Origin: an uncultured Peptostreptococcaceae bacterium
GTDB lineage: Bacteria > Bacillota > Clostridia > Tissierellales > Peptoniphilaceae
Assembly (NCBI GenBank): GCA_945910665.1
Contig: CAMDZK010000054.1
Coordinates: 1 to 7,219, forward strand
DNA: 7,219 nt
Direction of reading: 5' to 3'
In this document: piece after piece, positions 1-6,143 of the stretch
Numbering within the stretch: the stretch's first letter is position 1
Layout of the letters: every line of letters starts with the position of its first letter
Made by a program: the position numbers and the translations under genes
The notes under the pieces: generated by a model
Seen by the model: the letters and a program-made list of their open reading frames with translations, nothing else
The model's database searches: none
Told to the model about the DNA's origin: nothing

Positions 1-53
1 ATGCGTATAATTTATTAAAAGCATCCTTTGATGCGATGATGACAAACCAGTAG
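1..53 (+). CDS. 3' end of an upstream gene, probably the sugar/polyol substrate-binding lipoprotein
   Basis: An open frame enters from the left edge at base 3 and stops at TAG 51-53. It reads AYNLLKASFDAMMTNQ. The other two forward frames stop almost at once (TAA at 8-10 and at 16-18). The tail looks like the amphipathic C-terminal helix that ends many extracellular solute-binding proteins of the MalE type. In Gram-positive CUT1 operons that gene normally sits directly upstream of the two permeases. Too little is present to identify the family from sequence, so the assignment rests on gene order. Its product would be a membrane-anchored lipoprotein on the cell surface that hands substrate to the permease pair encoded downstream. 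Confidence 0.5.
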   Translation, partial: AYNLLKASFDAMMTNQ

Positions 54-94
54 GTGGAGGGATTATCACCACACTTACAAACGTATTTGAACTC

Positions 95-118
95 AAGGGC
101 TGATTTTTATCAGTCCTT
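95..118 (+). promoter_or_regulatory. RNA hairpin in the transporter operon, possible mRNA-processing or attenuation element
   Basis: Bases 95-104 pair with 109-118 to give a 10-bp stem (AAGGGCTGAT against ATCAGTCCTT, one G-U pair) closed by a TTTT loop. A second, weaker stem follows at once: CCCC 121-124 and GGGG 128-131 around TAT. No run of T follows the main stem, so it is not a standard intrinsic terminator. Its position just after the presumed binding-protein gene matches where many sugar ABC operons carry a stem-loop that protects the abundant binding-protein message or limits transcription into the permease genes. That role is inferred from position. The GGGG arm of the small stem overlaps the ribosome binding site of the next gene. 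Confidence 0.5.
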
Positions 119-127
119 AACCCCTAT

Positions 128-132
128 GGGGG
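128..132 (+). promoter_or_regulatory. Ribosome binding site supporting start at ATG 138
   Basis: GGGGG at 128-132, followed by A, ends five bases before ATG 138-140. It is the only purine-rich site well placed for an in-frame start of this gene. The neighbouring ATG 126 has only CCCC and T in front of it. The site overlaps the 3' arm of a small CCCC/GGGG stem (121-131), so its accessibility might be modulated. Confidence 0.5.
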
Positions 133-137
133 ATACA

Positions 138-536
138 ATGACACTTACGAAACGACAACAGAAAACACTCTGGGTGGTTGCAGCACTGATTCTTGTGTAC
201 TCGATCGAGTCTTTGCTTTTGGCGAAAGATATTGGTCAGCTTCAAAATTTTGAGGCGCAGGGGTACACGTTTGATTCTTTTATTCTTCTGCACATGATGC
301 AATATGCGATGCATGTATTTGTTCCTATTGTCTATGGTATTACGAATTTTTTTCGGAACAAACGAAAAGAAGGGATTGTTTTTCGCGGTGTGTTTAGTGT
401 ACTTTTAGGAATCACCACCTTAGCACGTGTGGGAGAGCGTCAGTTTCGCTCGCCCTTTTTTTATATCAGCATTCTTTTATTGATCCTTCTGATTTATAAC
501 TTAAACAAAGATGAACCTTCGACTGGAGAATTGTGA
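138..536 (+). CDS. Small four-helix integral membrane protein of unknown function in the ABC transporter operon
   Basis: I do not recognise this family. From ATG 138 the product is 132 residues, with hydrophobic segments at about 11-29, 48-72, 80-96 and 105-122. The basic N-terminus (KRQQK) and the basic loop RNKRKE (73-78) suggest that both ends and the middle loop are cytoplasmic. There is no signal-peptidase site, enzyme motif or metal site that I can name. The loop between helices one and two (about 30-47) is polar and probably outside. The stop codon overlaps the permease start by one base (TGATG), so translation is likely coupled. The context suggests an accessory or assembly subunit of the importer. 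Small unassigned membrane proteins also occur in some glycerol ABC operons, such as the glp cluster of Rhizobium as I recall it, but no homology is claimed. GTG 54 is an alternative start that would add 28 residues, but it has no ribosome binding site. Confidence 0.75.
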   Translation: MTLTKRQQKTLWVVAALILVYSIESLLLAKDIGQLQNFEAQGYTFDSFILLHMMQYAMHVFVPIVYGITNFFRNKRKEGIVFRGVFSVLLGITTLARVGERQFRSPFFYISILLLILLIYNLNKDEPSTGEL

Positions 537-2599
537 TGAAGCAGAATGTGTACTTGGTCGATCGCATTGGCAATCGCCATGAACGAAAGAACCAATATTT
601 GCGCGAACTCTATGCCTTGAAAGAACGAAAAAAAGCTGGGGAAAAGGTGGATGCAGAAATTTCCGAACTTAAAAGTGGGAGAGACTCGCATCCATACAAT
701 GTTGCGCTGAAAGAGTATGAAGAAAAGAAAAAGGAACATACCAAACTGAGAAACCAGGGTTTGGATCAGCCGGGCAATCATATGCCACGGGCTTTACACC
801 AGGTGTTTTCCGAATTCCAACGGGCGAAAAAAGACCTGGAATTTTACGAGCCTTACACGCCGCTCACCTATGATGCGGAGATGAAATACGAAGAAGCTAA
901 GGTAAAGGTAGCTCGTATTCCTGAAATGATTGATGCCTATACCGCTGCGGGTCTTGAAAAGCAGCGTTTAAATGAACAATATTTCCTCGTTCCTGAAGAA
1001 TTAGAACGGGAACACTTGGGCGACCACGCGACATTTATGGCGGATCGTAAAAAGATCGCCAAGGGAAATATTGACGATATTAAAGAAAAGAAAAAGAATC
1101 ATATTTTAAGTGCAAAGGCTGCTCATGCGCAGATTAAGCGAGAAAAAATCGCCTTAGAAGATGATATTAAAGCCCATCAGCTGATGGGACCAAAGGCTTC
1201 TATAAAAGATAAAATTCAAGCTTTGGAATATCGCCAAAAGCGCGCATTGGAAGACCAAAAGATTCAAATGAATTCTGAAATCTCTGATGTGCGCAAGCGT
1301 ATTCCAGTGGAAGTAGACCGGTCCAGCCTTTGGATTTCAAGGGCAACAATCCTGTTCCCAGGTGTGGGTCAGTTGCTCCTTGGACAAAAGCACAAGGCAT
1401 TTCTGTGGATGTTGGCTTCGCTCTTCATTTATTTTATCGCCATACCCTACGCATTGGGATTTGGAAACTATCAGGGGCAAGGGGTTGCAGGTCTCATCAC
1501 CTTGGCAGAAGGTGCACCGAGAGTGCATCGCTCCCTCTTTTATATGATTGAAGGGATTATCGCCATTTTTCTTTTGGTGATAGCCGTAGTGCTGATCATC
1601 ATTTCTTATCGCGATGTGCGTGCCGTTGAAAAGAACGAAATGCTCGGCATGCGCAAACACAATTGGTTTGAAACGAAGCGCACGATTTCGCAAGATGGCT
1701 TCCCGTATTTGGTCAACTTGCCAGCGCTCATTCTCATTATTTTTATCGTCTTGGTTCCCGTATTTACGACAGTTCTGTTGTCCTTTACGAATATGGATCC
1801 ACAGCATCAATCTAAATTCCAATGGATTGGTCTTGGAAACTATAAGCTTTTAGCCACTGGTACAGGAATTGCAGGTCAAGCCTTTTACCATATTCTCTTA
1901 TGGACTATTATTTGGACGATTCTCGCCACATCCCTTGCCATTTTCATAGGCTTTGTATTGGCACTTCTCGCAAACAACCCACGGATACGCGGGAAGGGGT
2001 TTTTCCGCATTGTGTATATTCTCCCATGGGCAGTTCCAGCGTTTATTACGATTATGTTCTTCAGTATTATGTTTAGTCCCCAAGGATTGCTCACAGAAGT
2101 GCTATCCAATCTGACGGGCACGGCCATCCAGGTAAAATCGAGTACCGTTCTCACACGGGGAGTGCTCATCTTCTTACAAGGTTGGCTGGGAAGTTCCTAC
2201 ATTTTCTTGTTAGCAACGGGTGTACTCCAGGGAATTCCTGGAGACTTATATGAAGCAGCAGAAATTGATGGAGCATCCCCATTCCAACAGACGATGCAAA
2301 TCACCGTTCCTTTAGTTCTTTTCCAAACAGCACCGTTGTTGATTGGACAGTTTACTTTTAACTTTAACAACTTCTCGATTATTTATTTATTTAACCAAGG
2401 GGGACCATTTAACCCTCTCATCTACGGAAACTTGGCTGGTTCTTCGGACCTCTTGATTTCCTATATTTACAAACTCACGATTGATAATCAACAACAAGCG
2501 ATTGGTGCGGCGATTACCTTTGCAGTATCTCTTGCCCTTATGTTTTTTGCCTATTTAGGATTTAAGAATTCGAAAGCCTTTAAGGAGGATCGACCATGA
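536..2599 (+). CDS. malF: MalF-type carbohydrate ABC transporter permease with long charged N-terminal extension
   Basis: This is a membrane subunit of a CUT1 sugar importer. ATG 536 has GGAGAA (525-530) upstream; GTG 533 is one codon earlier and less well spaced. The product is 687 residues, against roughly 430-515 for usual MalF proteins. Residues 1-261 are hydrophilic, rich in Lys, Glu and Ala, and probably helical or coiled coil. An FPGVGQLLLGQ motif (274-284) then leads into eight hydrophobic segments, the first three at about 288-308, 334-357 and 395-417. DGFPYLVNLPALIL (387-400) and FQWIGLGNY (428-436) are typical of Gram-positive MalF/MalC. The EAA coupling loop starts at E573 (EAAEIDGAS) and docks on the ATPase. 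Charge distribution puts both termini and the extension in the cytoplasm. The gene overlaps the neighbour on each side, by 1 and 4 bases. Family membership is firm. The maltodextrin substrate implied by the symbol is not, because glpK ends the operon. Confidence 0.9.
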   Translation: MKQNVYLVDRIGNRHERKNQYLRELYALKERKKAGEKVDAEISELKSGRDSHPYNVALKEYEEKKKEHTKLRNQGLDQPGNHMPRALHQVFSEFQRAKKDLEFYEPYTPLTYDAEMKYEEAKVKVARIPEMIDAYTAAGLEKQRLNEQYFLVPEELEREHLGDHATFMADRKKIAKGNIDDIKEKKKNHILSAKAAHAQIKREKIALEDDIKAHQLMGPKASIKDKIQALEYRQKRALEDQKIQMNSEISDVRKRIPVEVDRSSLWISRATILFPGVGQLLLGQKHKAFLWMLASLFIYFIAIPYALGFGNYQGQGVAGLITLAEGAPRVHRSLFYMIEGIIAIFLLVIAVVLIIISYRDVRAVEKNEMLGMRKHNWFETKRTISQDGFPYLVNLPALILIIFIVLVPVFTTVLLSFTNMDPQHQSKFQWIGLGNYKLLATGTGIAGQAFYHILLWTIIWTILATSLAIFIGFVLALLANNPRIRGKGFFRIVYILPWAVPAFITIMFFSIMFSPQGLLTEVLSNLTGTAIQVKSSTVLTRGVLIFLQGWLGSSYIFLLATGVLQGIPGDLYEAAEIDGASPFQQTMQITVPLVLFQTAPLLIGQFTFNFNNFSIIYLFNQGGPFNPLIYGNLAGSSDLLISYIYKLTIDNQQQAIGAAITFAVSLALMFFAYLGFKNSKAFKEDRP
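2582..2588 (+). promoter_or_regulatory. Strong Shine-Dalgarno of the MalG-type permease gene
   Basis: AAGGAGG at 2582-2588 lies seven bases before ATG 2596, inside the last codons of the preceding permease gene. Together with the ATGA overlap of stop and start it fixes the start. It also indicates coupled, balanced synthesis of the two permease subunits. Confidence 0.85.
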
Positions 2600-3489
2600 T
2601 TAAAAAGAAGAAAAAAGATGGTCTGTATTTATCAGATAAAAAGCCTCTTTCTATGGGCGGAAAAATCCTACTGGGAATCAATTACTTTATCCTGATTGCT
2701 TGGTCCTTTGTAATTTTATGGCCACTGGCGCAAATTACCATTAACTCCTTTAACGGGAATCAACAAAAGAACATTATTATGGGTGAATCCTTCGCATTTT
2801 CTCTTCGCCATTTTGAATATTTGTTTACGGAAACGCACTATTTGAAATGGGTGTGGAATACGCTGTTTATTGCAATTATAACGGCTGTAATTACCCTCAT
2901 CTTCGTTTCTTTTACTGGCTATGCCTATTCTCGTTTTCGCTTTGCGGGAAGAAGACCTTCCTTAATGGCGATTATGCTGATTCAAACCATTCCAACCTTC
3001 GCAGGAATTGCCGCGTATTTTACGATTCACTCGATAATTTCAGATATTATCCCGCCATTTAACCGGCAGATGATGCTGATTCTCATTTATTCCGCAGGAA
3101 GCATTGCTTCAAACACCTTTATCTTAAAAGGGTATATCGATTCAATATCAACGGAATTGGATGATGCCGCTAGAATTGATGGCTGTGGCCACTTCCAAGT
3201 GTATCGACTCATCCTCATGCCAATTGCTAGGCCTATGCTTGCGGTCATCGGACTGTGGTCCTTTATTGGTCCTTTTATGGACTATTTAATGCCCCGGGTT
3301 CTTTTGACAAATGTGGAAAGTTACACATTGGCTGCAGGACTATTTACTCTCATTTCCGATATGCGGACGATGAATCAGCCAGCATTTGCCGCAGGTGGAT
3401 TGTTGACTGCGATTCCGATTGTCATCTTATTTATATCATTGCAAAAACAATTGGTCTCTGGCCTTGCTTCAGGATCAGTGAAAGGATAA
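2596..3489 (+). CDS. malG: MalG-type carbohydrate ABC transporter permease
   Basis: This is the second membrane subunit of the importer, the partner of the MalF-type protein. The 297 residues match the normal length of the family. A lysine-rich cytoplasmic N-terminus (KKKKK) is followed by about six transmembrane segments, the first at about 24-49. The cytoplasmic coupling loop reads DDAARIDGCG (189-198), in which Asp190 replaces the usual first Glu of the EAA motif; the conserved Gly (196) is kept. The C-terminus, GLASGSVKG, closely resembles the conserved GLTAGGVKG tail of MalG proteins, so the protein is complete. The start overlaps the previous stop by four bases, and the ATPase gene begins four bases after the stop. 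Substrate cannot be read from this subunit; the symbol denotes the family. Confidence 0.9.
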   Translation: MIKKKKKDGLYLSDKKPLSMGGKILLGINYFILIAWSFVILWPLAQITINSFNGNQQKNIIMGESFAFSLRHFEYLFTETHYLKWVWNTLFIAIITAVITLIFVSFTGYAYSRFRFAGRRPSLMAIMLIQTIPTFAGIAAYFTIHSIISDIIPPFNRQMMLILIYSAGSIASNTFILKGYIDSISTELDDAARIDGCGHFQVYRLILMPIARPMLAVIGLWSFIGPFMDYLMPRVLLTNVESYTLAAGLFTLISDMRTMNQPAFAAGGLLTAIPIVILFISLQKQLVSGLASGSVKG

Positions 3490-3493
3490 ACGT

Positions 3494-4579
3494 ATGCGTG
3501 TAGAATTAAAGAATATAGGAAAAAAATACGAAGGTCGTGACCAGTTTACGATCAGAAATATCGACCTGACCATTGAGTCCCAAGACTTTTGCGTCATTTT
3601 GGGTCCTTCTGGATGTGGTAAAAGTACACTGCTTCGCATGATTGCAGGGCTCAACTCCATTACTGAAGGGGAGCTTCTCTTCAATGGGAAACTCATGAAT
3701 AAAGTAGAACCAAAAGACCGTGATATTGCCATGGTTTTCCAATCGTATGCGTTATATCCCCATATGACCGTCTACGATAATATGGCTTTTTCGTTGAAGA
3801 TGAAAAAAGAAGCGAAAAACGTCATTCACGAACGCGTGTTAGAAGCTGCAGATACTCTTCAAATTACCGAGTATTTGTACAACAAACCGTCAGATATTTC
3901 CGGTGGGCAGCGTCAACGGGTGGCATTAGGACGTGCCATGGTGCGTAAACCTGCTGTCTTTTTGATGGATGAACCGCTTTCCAACTTAGATGCAAAGCTC
4001 CGCGCACCCATGCGCGTTGAACTCGTGCGCTTGCATCAAAAGCTGGGGACCACATCCATTTACGTCACCCATGACCAAACGGAGGCCATGACGATGGCTA
4101 CCATGATTGTCCTGATGAATGATGGGAAGATTCAGCAAGTGGGAAAACCAGAAGAATTTTATAATACACCTGCGAACCTATTCGTAGCAGGATTTATTGG
4201 GTCTCCTACGATGAACTTGATTTCTGGCACGATGAAAAATGGTGTGTTTGTCACAGATTCTGGCGATATTCAAATCCATCCAGAAGCAGAGGATGCGAAA
4301 AAACTGGCCGAGTATGAAGGAAAGCAAGTCATAGTGGGCATTCGTTCAGAACGTTTTATAGCGGGCGAATCCGATAAAAATCAGTTTAAAGCAAAAATTG
4401 ACGTCGTTGAAATGTTGGGGAAAGAGAAACTCTTGTATACGGCGATGGACGATGGCACGCAATTTACGATTTCTCAACCAGGGCATTTTGAATACGCACC
4501 AGGAGAGATTCACACCTTCCATTTTGATACGGAAGCCCTCCATTATTTCGACGCGGAAACAACCATGCGCATTGCATAA
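3494..4579 (+). CDS. malK: ABC transporter ATP-binding protein, MalK/MsmX/UgpC family
   Basis: This ATPase subunit powers the importer as a homodimer on the cytoplasmic face of the permeases. At 361 residues it has the usual length. It carries Walker A GPSGCGKST (37-45), Q-loop Gln83, signature ISGGQRQR (135-142), Walker B VFLMDE (155-160) with catalytic Glu160, D-loop SNLD (163-166) and switch His193. From about residue 235 a C-terminal TOBE-type regulatory region follows, as in MalK and UgpC. Two small departures are Ile for Leu at the start of the signature, and Ala171-Pro172 where relatives commonly have Val-Gln after LR. AAAGGA (3481-3486) lies seven bases before the ATG. Sequence alone does not separate maltodextrin, multiple-sugar and glycerol-phosphate members of this family, and Gram-positive MsmX-type ATPases often serve several transporters. 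Confidence 0.93.
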   Translation: MRVELKNIGKKYEGRDQFTIRNIDLTIESQDFCVILGPSGCGKSTLLRMIAGLNSITEGELLFNGKLMNKVEPKDRDIAMVFQSYALYPHMTVYDNMAFSLKMKKEAKNVIHERVLEAADTLQITEYLYNKPSDISGGQRQRVALGRAMVRKPAVFLMDEPLSNLDAKLRAPMRVELVRLHQKLGTTSIYVTHDQTEAMTMATMIVLMNDGKIQQVGKPEEFYNTPANLFVAGFIGSPTMNLISGTMKNGVFVTDSGDIQIHPEAEDAKKLAEYEGKQVIVGIRSERFIAGESDKNQFKAKIDVVEMLGKEKLLYTAMDDGTQFTISQPGHFEYAPGEIHTFHFDTEALHYFDAETTMRIA

Positions 4580-4588
4580 GGGGATTTC

Positions 4589-6082
4589 ATGAGAGAAATG
4601 ATTTTGACGATTGACCAGGGCACGACCTCCACAAGGGCCGTGCTCTTTGGCCATGATGGACAAATTGAACAAATTGAACGAGAAGAAATTCAATGCACCT
4701 TCCCAGAACCAGGTTGGGTAGAGCAAGATCCAGAAGAAATTATCGCGTCGGTTCTTGCCGTGTGTGGACGGATTTTGAAAGACCCTAATAATAAAGATGT
4801 GAAAATTCGTGCCATTGGGATTACCAACCAACGGGAAACTTCCATTTGTTGGGAGCGTAAAAGTGGTCGCGCTTTGGGGCCAGCGATCGTGTGGCAGTCG
4901 AGACAAACGGCCAGTTATTGTGACCAATTGGAAGAAGCAGGGCATAGGAAGCTGCTTCATGAAAAAACTGGCTTATTTATCGACCCATATTTTTCTGGAA
5001 CAAAATTTGCGTACTTACTCGATCACATCGAAGATGGCCATTCTTTAGCGGAAACTGGGGAAATTTGCCTAGGAACTGTAGACACATGGATTTTGTATCG
5101 CCTGACAGGTGGCAATACTTTTGCTACTGATGTGAGTAATGCGTCACGAACGCAACTTTGCAATATACATACATTAGAGTGGGATGAGGAACTGTTAGAC
5201 ATTTTTAATGTGCCCAAAATCGCCCTTCCAGAGATAAAATCCAGTGCGGATGATTATGGGACGACAGACCCATTCTTATTTTACGGGCATGCTATTCCCA
5301 TTTGCGGAGTGGCCGGTGACCAACAAGCAGCTCTTTTGGGACAACAATGTTTTCATAAAGGCGATGTGAAGAATACGTACGGCACAGGCTGTTTTCTACT
5401 CTTACAAACGGGAGAAGAACCGGTTTTTTCTGAGGAAGGAATTCTGACAACTGTCGCTTGGCGCATGGGCAATGTCGTGAACTATGCTTTAGAAGGAAGT
5501 GTTTTTGTGGGAGGTGCTGCGGTTCAATGGTTACGCGATTCCTTAGGTGTGATTGCGTCGGCGGCAGAATCAGAAACCATTGCGCGCACAGTGGATGATA
5601 CCGATGGTGTTGTATTTGTGCCTGCTTTTGTAGGCTTGGGGGCTCCTTATTGGGAAGATGCAGCCACCGGTCTTCTGACAGGCTTAACGAAGGGCAGCAC
5701 AAAGGCGCATATCGTGCGTGCAGTTCTTGAATCCATCGCCATGCAGTCTGCAGAAGTGATTGAAAGCATGGAAAAATCCAGTGGTATTTCGCCAAAGGAA
5801 ATTTTGGCGGATGGCGGTGCTGCTGCGAATGATTTACTTATGGAAATGCAGGCGGATTTGATGGGATGTTCTGTGGTGCGAGGATTGGACGTAGAACAGA
5901 CGGCGAGAGGCGCTGCCTATTTTGCTGGATTACACAGTGACTTTTGGAAACATGAGGACCTCATTACCTTTAAAAGAGAAGGGGCTGTGTTTGAACCAGA
6001 GATGAGTGAACAGAAACGACAGGAGAAAAAGCGCATGTGGAATCGTGCGATTCGACAAGTACTCTGTGCGATAAAGGATTGA
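4589..6082 (+). CDS. glpK: Glycerol kinase
   Basis: This FGGY-family enzyme phosphorylates glycerol with ATP to sn-glycerol 3-phosphate in the cytoplasm. The 497 residues are full length. Visible hallmarks are DQGTTSTRA (9-17), glycerol-contacting Arg82-Glu83 in TNQRET, Tyr134 in FIDPYFSGTK, and catalytic Asp244 in GVAGDQQAA. NTYGTGCF and the C-terminal LADGGAAAND phosphate-binding segment are also present. Each key residue is one less than its E. coli number. The regulatory loop reads DPFLFYGHAIPI (227-238); B. subtilis and enterococcal enzymes have a histidine, phosphorylated by HPr, where this protein has Leu230. The E. coli fructose-bisphosphate loop is also absent. Near the end, VVRGLDVEQTARGAA departs from the usual RP...E.TALGAA. 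The gene starts nine bases after the ATPase stop, with AAGGGGA (4578-4584) upstream, so it belongs to the transporter operon. ATG 4598 is a less likely alternative start. Confidence 0.96.
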   Translation: MREMILTIDQGTTSTRAVLFGHDGQIEQIEREEIQCTFPEPGWVEQDPEEIIASVLAVCGRILKDPNNKDVKIRAIGITNQRETSICWERKSGRALGPAIVWQSRQTASYCDQLEEAGHRKLLHEKTGLFIDPYFSGTKFAYLLDHIEDGHSLAETGEICLGTVDTWILYRLTGGNTFATDVSNASRTQLCNIHTLEWDEELLDIFNVPKIALPEIKSSADDYGTTDPFLFYGHAIPICGVAGDQQAALLGQQCFHKGDVKNTYGTGCFLLLQTGEEPVFSEEGILTTVAWRMGNVVNYALEGSVFVGGAAVQWLRDSLGVIASAAESETIARTVDDTDGVVFVPAFVGLGAPYWEDAATGLLTGLTKGSTKAHIVRAVLESIAMQSAEVIESMEKSSGISPKEILADGGAAANDLLMEMQADLMGCSVVRGLDVEQTARGAAYFAGLHSDFWKHEDLITFKREGAVFEPEMSEQKRQEKKRMWNRAIRQVLCAIKD

Positions 6083-6088
6083 CAAGAT

Positions 6089-6118
6089 TTGTGCGAACCA
6101 TCAACCATATGCTATAAT
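6089..6118 (+). promoter_or_regulatory. Promoter of the MATE efflux gene (extended -10)
   Basis: A perfect TATAAT at 6113-6118 is preceded by TG at 6110-6111, giving the extended -10 pattern TGnTATAAT. A weak -35, TTGTGC (6089-6094), lies 18 bases upstream and matches the consensus only in TTG. Transcription would start near 6125, about 20 bases before the GTG start codon. No intrinsic terminator is seen after glpK, so read-through from the operon is also possible. Confidence 0.65.
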
Positions 6119-6128
6119 CATATGTTGA
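6101..6128 (+). promoter_or_regulatory. Imperfect palindrome around the -10 box, candidate operator
   Basis: The left arm TCAACCATATG (6101-6111) and right arm CATATGTTGA (6119-6128) are inverted copies, apart from one extra C in the left arm. The seven bases between them, CTATAAT, contain the -10 box. The element starts upstream of the predicted transcription start, so it cannot form as a complete RNA hairpin in the MATE transcript. It is better explained as a protein-binding site, such as for a dimeric MarR- or TetR-type repressor of an efflux gene. The regulator is not in the window. Confidence 0.5.
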
Positions 6129-6143
6129 AAAGGAAGTGAGCGT

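Larger units (their letters stand above)
54..137 (+). other. Intergenic leader between the upstream gene tail and the small membrane protein gene
   Basis: This 84-base stretch has an open frame from GTG 54 in phase with the next gene, but it is probably not translated. The GTG lacks an upstream Shine-Dalgarno sequence. The 28 extra residues it would add are unremarkable. The stretch also folds into a strong hairpin at 95-118 and a second small stem at 121-131. A Shine-Dalgarno-like GGAGGG at 56-61 has no ATG, GTG or TTG at a usable distance; the nearest in-phase TTG, at 87, is about 25 bases away. Confidence 0.55.

Noticed and set aside
1..18. ATG at base 1 as the start of a gene
   Set aside because: The frame stops after five codons (TAA 16-18), while another frame stays open to 53 and looks like a protein C-terminus.
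1337..1822. 161-codon minus-strand open frame inside the MalF-type gene
   Set aside because: Antisense to conserved transmembrane segments. Its charged, His- and Asn-rich translation is what reversed hydrophobic codons give.
4346..4960. 204-codon open frame on the minus strand across the ATPase-glpK junction
   Set aside because: It is fully antisense to two well-conserved genes, has no recognisable domain and looks like a codon-bias shadow.
5292..5795. 167-codon minus-strand open frame inside glpK
   Set aside because: Antisense to the conserved catalytic region of glpK, with low-complexity Leu, Pro, Gln and His composition typical of shadow frames.
6079..6084. Perfect TTGACA overlapping the glpK stop codon as the -35 box of the MATE promoter
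   Set aside because: It lies 28 bases from the TATAAT at 6113, far beyond the usable 15-20 base spacing, and no good -10 occurs 16-19 bases after it. The extended -10 with a weak -35 at 6089 is a better model.
6101..6128. Reading the palindrome as a transcription terminator for glpK
   Set aside because: The stem is AT-rich, carries a bulge and is followed by GAAAAGG rather than a T-run, so it does not fit an intrinsic terminator.
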